From NCBI GenBank assembly GCA_028277605.1, contig JANQFZ010000031.1, forward strand, positions 1 through 64,000: a stretch of DNA of 64,000 nucleotides. Direction: 5' to 3'. Every line of letters starts with the position of its first letter. Position 1 is the stretch's first letter. This document shows positions 35,449 to 43,680 of the stretch, piece by piece. This DNA comes from Vallitaleaceae bacterium (GTDB lineage Bacteria; Bacillota; Clostridia; Lachnospirales; Vallitaleaceae). The notes under the pieces are model-generated. The model was not told where the DNA came from and did no database searches. It saw nothing but the letters and a program-made list of their open reading frames with translations. The translations under genes were made by a program, and so were the position numbers.

Positions 35449-37077
35449 TCATTCTCCATCTAATATACCTACTTTTTTCAGGATACGAACCAAAGTTTTA
35501 CCTTTAGGCAAAGAACGAAGTTCAGACACAGATAATCCTTTAAAAAGCATTAGTATAGCCATATAGATAAAGATGGCCATGCCAATGGCTAAAATAAGCG
35601 AAAAGACATTGCTGTAGGTAATGTAGAAGAAAACAATGTAAAGACCAAAGCTTGCTGCCCCCATAATCAATGCTGCTATAGTTGGTATAATAAAGGTTCT
35701 TTTGATATTAACTTTAAATTGAATAGTTCTGTTAACATCCTTCATATTAAAGTAAGCGGATGAAAAAGCAAAAATAACATTGGTAATAACAGCACCATAT
35801 AAATTGGTGTTGAATACAAATAAGAAAATAATATTAAACAGTATTTTTATGATTAAGGACTTCATTGCATTATACACAGGTCTTTTCAGCTGATTGATTC
35901 CTTGTAATAAAGCAATGGATATTGTAGATATCCCAAAGCAAATGATAGATAAGGCACCTATTTTAAGAAGCATTGAGGCAATGCCAATATTATCGGTTCC
36001 AAAAAACATAAGAAGTATAGGTTTTGCAAATATAAAAATCCCAACACAAGAGGGTATTGCTAAAACCATGATGAATCGATAAGCTAAATCTGTCTTTGCC
36101 TTTAATTCTGTGAAATTTTTCTTTACTAAAGAAGCTGTGATACTGGGAATAGTAGCTGTACCTAATGCTGCAGCTATTGATACAGGTAATGTGATAACCA
36201 AACTGTATTTGCCTGTATAGATACCATAGCTGGTTGTTACAATTTTCTCTGCATAGCCATGAAAAAGCATGGCATTATTAAACATAATCATATCAACAAA
36301 ATTGGTTAAGTGAAAGGTTACAGAACCAATAAGAATAGGCATAGATGTATAGAATAACAACTTACTAACTCCCATATAGGATGGAAGTCTGTGTGTATGT
36401 GTATCCCTATGGATTCTTTTTTTTATGCTTCTATTAGCCATAACATAAATAATGATTAGTGTAATTAATCCTGCAAAAGTTCCTATAGAGGTTCCTAGTG
36501 TACCACCTGCTGCACCAAATGCCGTCCCATTAGAAAGCAGGATGTGCGCCATGACGATACTAAATACAGCGTTAAAAACCTGTTCAAACACTTGAGATAC
36601 AGCCGTAGGCATCATTGTATTCATACCCTGAAAATATCCTCTAAACACTGCCATAACAGCAAATACAAGCATACCAGGCGCTAAAGCTCTTATAGCATAT
36701 ACCGCTGATGGGTCAGCACTGATAGCCGCCAGACCATAAGCACCAAAGTATAAAATACCAGCCGATAGTAGCCCAATAAAAACCGATAGTAATAGCGCGG
36801 TCTTAAATATCTTATGGGCTTCTTTATATTTTTTCTTTGTCGTTCTTGCAGAGATAAGTTTAGAAACGGCTGAAGGCAAACCATATGAGGATATAATCAA
36901 GCCAAACTTATAAATATCAAAAGCTTTCCCATAGTAGCCCATACCCTCATCACCAATAAGATTAACAAGAGGTATTCTATAAAAAAAGCCAATTAAGCGA
37001 ACAATAACAGATGCAATAATAAGTATAGACCCTTGAAGGGCCAGATTATTTTTCTTGGATAGTGGTTTTTGTGTCAT
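35449..37077 (-). CDS. SpoVB/MurJ-like polysaccharide flippase (MOP superfamily)
   Basis: 542 aa with about 14 TM segments. N-terminus KNNLALQGSILIIASVIVRL and FYRIPLVNLIGDEGMGYYGK are characteristic of the SpoVB/YkvU/YabM group. YFQGMNTMMPTAVSQVFEQV follows around residue 150. Members move lipid-linked wall or cortex precursors across the membrane; SpoVB is needed for the spore cortex. Which paralogue this is cannot be decided. It lies downstream of cdd, 47 bp away. Confidence 0.9.
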   Translation of the reverse strand: MTQKPLSKKNNLALQGSILIIASVIVRLIGFFYRIPLVNLIGDEGMGYYGKAFDIYKFGLIISSYGLPSAVSKLISARTTKKKYKEAHKIFKTALLLSVFIGLLSAGILYFGAYGLAAISADPSAVYAIRALAPGMLVFAVMAVFRGYFQGMNTMMPTAVSQVFEQVFNAVFSIVMAHILLSNGTAFGAAGGTLGTSIGTFAGLITLIIIYVMANRSIKKRIHRDTHTHRLPSYMGVSKLLFYTSMPILIGSVTFHLTNFVDMIMFNNAMLFHGYAEKIVTTSYGIYTGKYSLVITLPVSIAAALGTATIPSITASLVKKNFTELKAKTDLAYRFIMVLAIPSCVGIFIFAKPILLMFFGTDNIGIASMLLKIGALSIICFGISTISIALLQGINQLKRPVYNAMKSLIIKILFNIIFLFVFNTNLYGAVITNVIFAFSSAYFNMKDVNRTIQFKVNIKRTFIIPTIAALIMGAASFGLYIVFFYITYSNVFSLILAIGMAIFIYMAILMLFKGLSVSELRSLPKGKTLVRILKKVGILDGE

Positions 37078-37124
37078 TATTTCACCTCTTAGTTAACCAT
37101 ACAGTGACACAGACCCTATATGTT

Positions 37125-37517
37125 TTAATTAAGTAAATCTGAATTAAAATTATGCGGCAACAATTCATTAACCGTGTACTCTAATACTTGCCCTTTTGAA
37201 TTAGATAAAATCACTTTACCATCTGGCATAAATTCACTCATGACCTGTCGACAAATCCCACAAGGATAAGTTAATTCATTTGAGGAACTTACAATAGCTA
37301 TGCTATCAAATTCCATTTCTCCTTCTGAGACAGCTTTAAATATAGCTGTTCGTTCGGCGCAATTCGTAGCACCATAGGATGCATTTTCTATGTTACAACC
37401 TGTGTATACCTTACCACTCTTAGTTAAGAGTGCTGCACCAACCTTAAAATGTGAGTATGGAACATAAGCATACTCTTTAGCTTCATGTGCTTTTTTAATA
37501 AGTTCTTGATTACTCAT
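37125..37517 (-). CDS. cdd: cytidine deaminase
   Basis: 130 aa, homotetrameric zinc enzyme of pyrimidine salvage that turns cytidine and deoxycytidine into uridines. Opens with AKEYAYVPYSHFKVGAALLT. The zinc and proton-shuttle sites are CNIENASYGATNCAERTA (Cys and Glu) and PCGICRQVMSEF (two Cys). It follows the YerB-like lipoprotein gene by 9 bp. In many Firmicutes cdd follows dgkA directly and precedes era; here the YerB-like gene intervenes and era is absent. Confidence 0.97.
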   Translation of the reverse strand: MSNQELIKKAHEAKEYAYVPYSHFKVGAALLTKSGKVYTGCNIENASYGATNCAERTAIFKAVSEGEMEFDSIAIVSSSNELTYPCGICRQVMSEFMPDGKVILSNSKGQVLEYTVNELLPHNFNSDLLN

Positions 37518-37526
37518 AATATCACC

Positions 37527-38666
37527 CTATTCCATAATAATTTTACTTTCCCTATTCTTGGGATATACTGCGATCCATGTTTTACCGGGATTTAAAATTA
37601 ATGAATTGCCCTTTTCATCGTAGTACCTTGTTGGATCATAATGAGATTTTTTCTCCCATGTAATCTTTTTAGCTTGACCATGAGAAATATAATAACCTGT
37701 GCCACTCGTGATTAAATTCATATTCTGACAACCATAAGGATCCCCTTTGATGGTCCATATACTAGTCAATTGTATGATAATATTTTTAAATAGCAGCTGC
37801 TCACCTGTTTCTCCATCTATATGCTTATCGCCAAATTGGTAACGGGCATAATCCTTAGTTTCTTCATCATACTCAAACCACGGCTTTTGGACATGTGAAA
37901 AATCTAAAACTACTTTCTTAGCTATACAGTCAGTATCTAAGTCTTGGGCTTCTTCAGAAAAAACAAGCTTACTAACAAAGTCCTCTTTGCATGTTTTCCT
38001 GTAGCCTTGTTTATCCCACCCAGCTAATAAGCCATCTAAGGATGTATAGGTATTATGAGGTCTTTCTCTTTTATGATCTTGATAAAACATAATACTATCC
38101 AAATAACTCATACCATTTAAGTGTGGGGAGTTCAAATCTACAAACGCTTTCGCATACTCACTTTGTCCATAATGGACAAAAATAGCATCGTGATCAAAGG
38201 CAAAATCCAGATAAGAATGACGTGCACTTCTTACTGGTCCTATTTTACCTGCATCAAAATCTTTAAAAATAGCAAACAAACGAGTGATACCACCTTCGAC
38301 CAGAGTTTCATAAATGATATCTGCTTGTGCAATACCACTCTGAGGCATTGCCTGTTTTAAATTATTGATCATAATCCCAATAGGTCTTCTAGTTAATACT
38401 TCCTCATTGATCCATAGTCCAGTTAATGGATTAATGACTTGTCCTTCATGACTATCTTCTTCATTAGATTCAACTTCTATCTCTGTCTCTATTTCTTGCT
38501 CTTGTTCCTCATCCACTTCTATTTCTTCACCTGGAGGAATGTCCTCTTCATGAGTTTGATTTTGAATGGTTTCATTAGTAGGATCTTTTTTAGAGCTTTT
38601 ACAGCCAGTTGTTAGTGCTGCTATTAGAAGACAGAAAACCGATAATGTAATTATGTATTTTTTCAT
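37527..38666 (-). CDS. DUF3048 (YerB-like) lipoprotein
   Basis: 379 aa. Lipobox ALTTGC-K, then an acidic spacer rich in Glu and Asp (residues about 30-75), then the DUF3048 domain: NPLTGLWINEEVLTRRPIGI, MINNLKQAMPQSGIAQADII, YETLVEGGITRLFAIFKD and IGPVRSARHSYLDFA. The C-terminal half has ITWEKKSHYDPTRYYDEKG. The family is widespread in spore formers; its role is unknown. It lies between dgkA and cdd on the same strand. Confidence 0.92.
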   Translation of the reverse strand: MKKYIITLSVFCLLIAALTTGCKSSKKDPTNETIQNQTHEEDIPPGEEIEVDEEQEQEIETEIEVESNEEDSHEGQVINPLTGLWINEEVLTRRPIGIMINNLKQAMPQSGIAQADIIYETLVEGGITRLFAIFKDFDAGKIGPVRSARHSYLDFAFDHDAIFVHYGQSEYAKAFVDLNSPHLNGMSYLDSIMFYQDHKRERPHNTYTSLDGLLAGWDKQGYRKTCKEDFVSKLVFSEEAQDLDTDCIAKKVVLDFSHVQKPWFEYDEETKDYARYQFGDKHIDGETGEQLLFKNIIIQLTSIWTIKGDPYGCQNMNLITSGTGYYISHGQAKKITWEKKSHYDPTRYYDEKGNSLILNPGKTWIAVYPKNRESKIIME

Positions 38667-38792
38667 GAAAAGCCTCCACTTAACTTCAATTAATGTAGTT
38701 GTTTAAATTAACTATACTATACCATGTGTAAAATTAAGTCATTCCTATTGTTTCATTCAACTTATGCATTGGCAGTCACACATCACGTTATT

Positions 38793-39158
38793 TTAAAACA
38801 ATCTAAGCAACTTAGGCAAAAAAATAACCATTCCTATAATGATAGAGGAAATTGAAGCAACAAGAGTCGCCCCAGCGGTTATATCCTTTGCATGTTTTGC
38901 AATTGTGTTATAATTATTACCGAATATGGAATCAACCATATACTCAATGGCTGTGTTAATAAGCTCTGTCACAATTACTAGTGTTATGATTACAATTAGA
39001 ATCAGCCACTCAGCAAAAGATACATTCAAGACAACAGCTAGTAGTAAAACTAACAAAGCAATCATAAAATGAACCTTTAGATTTCTCTCAGTTCTCAGAG
39101 CCTGTTGAATTCCATGAATTGCATTCTTAAAGCTTAATTTAAGCGTTCTGTTTTTCAT
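38793..39158 (-). CDS. dgkA: diacylglycerol/undecaprenol kinase family protein
   Basis: 121 aa, three TM segments. The catalytic signature ELINTAIEYMVDSIFG, with KHAKDITAGATLVA, is that of DgkA. In Gram-positives these enzymes mostly phosphorylate undecaprenol to recycle the wall-lipid carrier. Opens with SFKNAIHGIQQALRTERNLK. Its start overlaps the ybeY stop by 4 bp (ATGA), so it is translationally coupled. Confidence 0.95.
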   Translation of the reverse strand: MKNRTLKLSFKNAIHGIQQALRTERNLKVHFMIALLVLLLAVVLNVSFAEWLILIVIITLVIVTELINTAIEYMVDSIFGNNYNTIAKHAKDITAGATLVASISSIIIGMVIFLPKLLRLF

Positions 39159-39664
39159 CTTCTTAACCCTACTTTATTAAGAATTGCTTCTTGTTTATCT
39201 ATCATAATCTTATCTTCTTCAACCGTCATGTGATCGTATCCCATTAAATGTAGCATGCTATGTGCGGTTAAAAAGCCAAGCTCTCTTTCTATAGAATGAC
39301 CATAGTCATTCGCTTGACTACAAGCTCTTTCATAAGAAATGATAATATCTCCAAGCATTAGTTCACCGCTGTCTAAATTGAAAAAGGACTCATCCTCTAG
39401 GTTTAATGAACTAAAATCTCCTGGATCTTCAAATTCAATTAAAGGAAATGATAGTACATCTGTTGCAGTATCTTTTTCCCTGTAATCATTATTATAGGTA
39501 CGGATTTCTTCATTATTCGTTATAACAATACTTATCTCACTTTCATATGGGCAATTCTCTAACTCTAAAGCACAGTTAACTACTTGTTTGAGCAAAGGTT
39601 CATAGTCTGATAAATCTTCCTCTATATGATTCATCATATTAATGGTCATCATTTTCATCTCCAT
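39155..39664 (-). CDS. ybeY: endoribonuclease YbeY (rRNA maturation factor)
   Basis: 169 aa. Zinc-dependent RNase for 16S rRNA 3' processing and ribosome quality control. The signature H-x3-H-x5-H appears as AHSMLHLMGYDH (usual form HGxLHLxGYDH, so a Ser replaces the Gly). DTATDVLSFPLIEFE and LMLGDIIISYERACSQA are the other conserved blocks. It overlaps the HD phosphohydrolase gene upstream by 26 bp and dgkA downstream by 4 bp. Confidence 0.95.
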   Translation of the reverse strand: MEMKMMTINMMNHIEEDLSDYEPLLKQVVNCALELENCPYESEISIVITNNEEIRTYNNDYREKDTATDVLSFPLIEFEDPGDFSSLNLEDESFFNLDSGELMLGDIIISYERACSQANDYGHSIERELGFLTAHSMLHLMGYDHMTVEEDKIMIDKQEAILNKVGLRR

Positions 39665-41039
39665 CTACAGTATTGCCTGGGTATTGAATTCTTTCATGAT
39701 AAAGCCCCTTATAGACTTTAATAAAACTTGTTTTTAAACCTTTTAGCTCTTTAATTTTTAAATCACACTCATCCAATTGACCTTCGTCCAATCGAGATTC
39801 AATCATTTCTGTTACTATCTGTTCAATTCTATCGAGTGTTCTATCTTTTTCTGGAAGTGATCGAACATAAGCTTCAACACAATCCGCCAGCATAACAATT
39901 GCCGCTTCATTCGATTGAGGCTTAGGACCAGCATACCTAAAATCCTGCTCATCAACTTCTCCCTCGCTCTGTTGTTTTGCTTTGTAGTAGAAATACTGTA
40001 CTAAGGCATCACCATGGTGTTCTCTAATTATATTGATAATAGACTTAGGCAACCGATACTCAGTGGCTATCTTAACACCATCTTTGACATGATTGATAAT
40101 AATATTAGCACTTGCTTCAGGCGCAATATCATCATGAGGGTTTTCACCATTTTGATTTTCAACAAAATAGCCAGGATTTCTTAATTTTCCAATATCATGA
40201 TACAGAGCTCCTGTTCGAGTTAACAAGGCATCGGCCCCAATATCAATGGCTGCTGTTTCTGCTAAATTCGCTACCATCTGACTATGATGATAGCTACCAG
40301 GTGCTTCTAAAAGTAGCCTTTTTAATAGTTTTTGGTTAGAATTTGATAACTCTAACAACTTCAAAGGAGTTACCACATCAAATATAGTTTCCCACAATGG
40401 AAGACTACCAATAGTTATGATAACTGCAATCACTGCACTGATCCCTGCATATAAAAAATCTAGATAAAGTAAAGTTTTTGCGTAATATAAATTGTATACA
40501 AGAACCGTTAACACATTGATACCTATAAGATATAAGGCAATATATATCATATTTTGCCTCTGCTTTGCTTTTGTTATTAGTAAGCAGGAAAAACTTCCAC
40601 TTATAATATAAAATAAGGCAAACTCAATATTCAAGGTCATAATAAGACAGCCTATGATAGACAGCACCAAATTCATAATGATACCTAACTTAATATCTAT
40701 TAACACTGCAATTAACATGCCTGCTATAGGAATTGGTATGAGATAAAAAGGAACCGAGTCAGCCATAAAAACCATTAAAACTAGAACAATGATATACACC
40801 GTAACAAATAAGAGTGACTTATTCTTTGATTCTATAAGCTCTCTATGAAACATAACAATATAAGTAAATAATAGACCTAATAATAATAAAACATAACCTC
40901 CAACCGATATCATCGACATGGTAGACCATGACTTAGACAATAGGTTGGCAATAACTAGTATCAAGGATACAATAACACTTATCGTACCGATAACTATAGA
41001 AATAATAGTCTGGTTAGCTGTTTTAGCTTTTGTACGCAT
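39639..41039 (-). CDS. short PgpH-like 7TM-HD phosphohydrolase without extracellular domain
   Basis: 466 aa. PgpH/YqfF hydrolyses c-di-AMP and usually has about 700 aa: an outer 7TMR-HDED domain, seven TM segments and a cytosolic HD domain. Here only about 20 residues precede the first TM, so the outer domain is missing. The TM block spans about 15-205. HD motifs are SYHHSQMVANLAETA, LLTRTGALYHDIGKLRNPGY, NPHDDIAPEASANIIINHV and IIREHHGDALVQYFYYKA. Context (phoH, ybeY, dgkA) is that of yqfF, so orthology is likely despite the shortening. Confidence 0.9.
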   Translation of the reverse strand: MRTKAKTANQTIISIVIGTISVIVSLILVIANLLSKSWSTMSMISVGGYVLLLLGLLFTYIVMFHRELIESKNKSLLFVTVYIIVLVLMVFMADSVPFYLIPIPIAGMLIAVLIDIKLGIIMNLVLSIIGCLIMTLNIEFALFYIISGSFSCLLITKAKQRQNMIYIALYLIGINVLTVLVYNLYYAKTLLYLDFLYAGISAVIAVIITIGSLPLWETIFDVVTPLKLLELSNSNQKLLKRLLLEAPGSYHHSQMVANLAETAAIDIGADALLTRTGALYHDIGKLRNPGYFVENQNGENPHDDIAPEASANIIINHVKDGVKIATEYRLPKSIINIIREHHGDALVQYFYYKAKQQSEGEVDEQDFRYAGPKPQSNEAAIVMLADCVEAYVRSLPEKDRTLDRIEQIVTEMIESRLDEGQLDECDLKIKELKGLKTSFIKVYKGLYHERIQYPGNTVDGDENDDH

Positions 41040-41054
41040 AGCAAAACCCCCATT

Positions 41055-42035
41055 TTACTTATTCTTTGTTTTATCCGCTTTAGTTTTTCTGTTTTCGTAA
41101 TTTTCGTACGCTTTTACTATTTTCTGAACTAAGGGATGTCTGACAACATCCTTATTGGTTAATTTTGAAAAGCCAATATCATCCACATTTTTTAGAACAC
41201 GCATAGCAACTTCAAGCCCTGAAGAAGAAGGTAAATCCTTCTGAGTTAAGTCCCCTGTGATCACTGCTTTAGAACCAAAACCAATACGAGTTAAAAACAT
41301 TTTCATCTGTGCCGGTGTTGTATTCTGTGCCTCATCAAGGACAATAAAACAATTGTCCAGTGTTCGACCTCTCATATAAGCAAGTGGTGCCACTTCAATA
41401 AGACCTCTTTCCTTGTTTTTTATATATGCCTCAACACCCATAATTTCATACAACGCATCGTATAATGGTCTTAGATAGGGATCGATTTTACTTTGTAAAT
41501 CACCAGGTAAAAAACCAAGCTTCTCACCAGCTTCTATAGCTGGTCTGGTTAGAATAATCCGATTAACTTCATTATTTTTGAAGGCAGTTATTGCATGTGC
41601 CATAGCAAGATATGTTTTACCTGTACCAGCTGGACCGGCACCAAATACAATCATCTTGTTTCTTATTAAATCGATATACTTTTTCTGTCCCAGCGTTTTA
41701 GGTCGAATATATTTACCTGCTGGTGTCATGCAGACATAGTCTTCATTGAGCTTAGAAACTTCTTTTTCTTTATTATCAAAAACCAAAGATAAAAGATAAT
41801 CAACATTTTGTGTGCTAATCTCTATCCCTCTTCTTGCTGTATCTGCTAATTGGGATAAAACACGTTCACTTTTATTGACGTTTTCTCCTTCACCGACAAT
41901 TTTAATTCCATTCTCTCTATTGGTAATATGGACACCCAGTACTTTTTCAATTTTTTTAACATGAGTATCAAATTCTCCAAAAATATTTAGAATTAACTCA
42001 TTGGGAATCTGTATTATCTTCTCCAAAGAACTCAT
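41055..42035 (-). CDS. phoH: PhoH-like ATPase
   Basis: 326 aa. N-terminal KH-like segment with GVHITNRENGIKIVGEGENV, then P-loop ATPase: FGAGPAGTGKTYLAMAHAI (Walker A), LTRPAIEAGEKLGFLPGDL, NCFIVLDEAQNTTPAQMKMF (Walker B, DEAQN) and SKAVITGDLTQKDLPS. PhoH-like ATPases accompany ybeY in most bacteria and are thought to act on RNA. It overlaps yqfD by 38 bp at its start and is followed 15 bp later by the HD protein. Confidence 0.96.
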   Translation of the reverse strand: MSSLEKIIQIPNELILNIFGEFDTHVKKIEKVLGVHITNRENGIKIVGEGENVNKSERVLSQLADTARRGIEISTQNVDYLLSLVFDNKEKEVSKLNEDYVCMTPAGKYIRPKTLGQKKYIDLIRNKMIVFGAGPAGTGKTYLAMAHAITAFKNNEVNRIILTRPAIEAGEKLGFLPGDLQSKIDPYLRPLYDALYEIMGVEAYIKNKERGLIEVAPLAYMRGRTLDNCFIVLDEAQNTTPAQMKMFLTRIGFGSKAVITGDLTQKDLPSSSGLEVAMRVLKNVDDIGFSKLTNKDVVRHPLVQKIVKAYENYENRKTKADKTKNK

Positions 42036-43245
42036 GATATGTGTTCATCCTCTCTTGTACGTCAAAAAGCTGCTTTGTTCCGACTTTTTTTATAATTATT
42101 ATGTTGCCCTTAGCAATAATTTTATCAGACATTGGCGTAATTTCAATAGTTTCATCAATAATTTGAGCATTTTCATTCATAATATCCTTTTTCTCACGTT
42201 CAAGTCTAGAGTGAATGAGGTTCGTTGCCTCTTCAACCGTGTATTTTTTTTCTATCGTCATATACTCTTCAAACGTGTTATGGATAATAGATATGGGTAG
42301 GTAAAAATTATCAAAGAGACTTACATCTTCTTTTACATATATACTATCATAGTTTTCATATTTAATACTAGGCTTAATTAGATTAATTTCTTTACCAAAT
42401 AAAACTAGGGAGTGGTCTTTTTTTGTTTTTTCAGTATATACTTTATCGATATATTTAAAATTTAGTGTATCTTCATAGTCGTATATGGTTTTTATATAAA
42501 TGTCTGCATCTGAATGGGTGAACTCAACATCTAATAATTGTTCTAACTCTTTTATTTCTAATGTGCCAGATACAAGCACATCCCCCTTGGATACTACATC
42601 TCCCTTAACCACCTGCGGCGAACCAGTTCTTGTTACAATAGATACAATAACACCATTCTTATCCGAGACTATATCACAGGGTTTACCATAGGCTTCTATT
42701 TCTATGGGTACTTCTCCTTCCTCAACAAAAATAATGAGCTTAGTCCCTTTAATTTCACAAGAAACCCAATTAAAATTAATAAACTGCTTCAAAAGCGCTT
42801 TTTTAAGACCTGTACAGTCCACATCCTTTTTCCACATACCACTACAATAAGCATGAGTGGTTAAAAATTTAGTTATCTGTTCATCAGTAATCCTTGTATT
42901 TCCTTGAATATCTATTTTCCAAATAAATAATGACATAAAGAAAACTAAAGCAAAGCAGATAATAATACCTACTAGGAAGGCTTTTCTTTTTCTAAAGCGA
43001 AACAGATTAAAAGGCATACCAATCTTCTTAACCAACTTTACCCTACAGCCTGTCTTTTTCACTAAGGGTCTAATCATTTTGAATCCTTTAACACTCATAC
43101 AAAGACTATAGCCTCTTGAGACACTTTCTAAATTCCATATATAGATACCTTTATTTGCACATAGATTAATGAATCGTTCTGGTGAAAATCCTGACACATG
43201 AATCATAACATACCCTTTAGTATATTTCCATAATCCAAGCAGCAC
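41998..43245 (-). CDS. yqfD: sporulation protein YqfD
   Basis: 415 aa from a GTG at 43245, supported by AAAGGAGGG; opening LLGLWKYTKGYVMIHVSGFS is the family form. One TM at about 90-110 (KAFLVGIIICFALVFFMSLFI), then a long outer domain with GNTRITDEQI and FINFNWVSCEIKGTKLIIFVEE. YqfD is made in the mother cell under SigE in Bacillus and, with YqfC, supports spore coat and cortex development. It lies 36 bp after yqfC. Confidence 0.93.
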   Translation of the reverse strand: MLLGLWKYTKGYVMIHVSGFSPERFINLCANKGIYIWNLESVSRGYSLCMSVKGFKMIRPLVKKTGCRVKLVKKIGMPFNLFRFRKRKAFLVGIIICFALVFFMSLFIWKIDIQGNTRITDEQITKFLTTHAYCSGMWKKDVDCTGLKKALLKQFINFNWVSCEIKGTKLIIFVEEGEVPIEIEAYGKPCDIVSDKNGVIVSIVTRTGSPQVVKGDVVSKGDVLVSGTLEIKELEQLLDVEFTHSDADIYIKTIYDYEDTLNFKYIDKVYTEKTKKDHSLVLFGKEINLIKPSIKYENYDSIYVKEDVSLFDNFYLPISIIHNTFEEYMTIEKKYTVEEATNLIHSRLEREKKDIMNENAQIIDETIEITPMSDKIIAKGNIIIIKKVGTKQLFDVQERMNTYHEFFGEDNTDSQ

Positions 43246-43281
43246 TATAATCCCTCCTTTATCACGGCATATGATGACCTT

Positions 43282-43560
43282 TTAATACTTAATTGTTGAG
43301 ATTTGTCCCGTTACTTTAATTTCTTCATTGGTAAGATAAGCTATTTTAAAATGCTTTCCAATCATTTCGATCCTGCCATTTTTGGTCTTGATTTTAACAA
43401 CGTTATCATCGTATTCTAATATGCCTGAATAATTCTCAATAAGAACCTCTCTTTTTCCTGTGAGTGTTATAATAGAATCTCCTAATGCAACATCTGTAGG
43501 AACCTCAAGCATCTCGGCGATATGAAATTTTTTTTCATTTACTTTTTTAGTTCTTTTCAT
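43282..43560 (-). CDS. yqfC: sporulation protein YqfC (YabP/YqfC family)
   Basis: 92 aa. Matches YabP/YqfC with LEVPTDVALGDSIITLTGKR, VLIENYSGILEYDDNVVKIK and GKHFKIAYLTNEEIKVTGQI. Short basic N-terminus, no TM segment. It heads the run yqfC-yqfD-phoH-pgpH-ybeY-dgkA. AGAGGAGAGG precedes the ATG. A mother-cell sporulation promoter is expected upstream but I could not mark one. Confidence 0.93.
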   Translation of the reverse strand: MKRTKKVNEKKFHIAEMLEVPTDVALGDSIITLTGKREVLIENYSGILEYDDNVVKIKTKNGRIEMIGKHFKIAYLTNEEIKVTGQISTIKY

Positions 43561-43634
43561 AATCCTCTCCTCTATACATAAGTATGCAGAATTAAAAGCT
43601 TTATACTAAGAAAAAAGACAAGAAGATACTGTTG

Positions 43635-43672
43635 CAAAAAAACCATGGAGTACCAATGCTCCATGGTTTTTT
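43635..43672 (-). terminator. terminator of the TetR-ABC-multicopper oxidase operon
   Basis: AAACCATGGAG pairs with CTCCATGGTTT around TACCAATG. The minus-strand tail is a run of seven T. It separates the oxidase gene from the yqfC promoter. Confidence 0.85.
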
Positions 43673-43680
43673 AAAATCTA

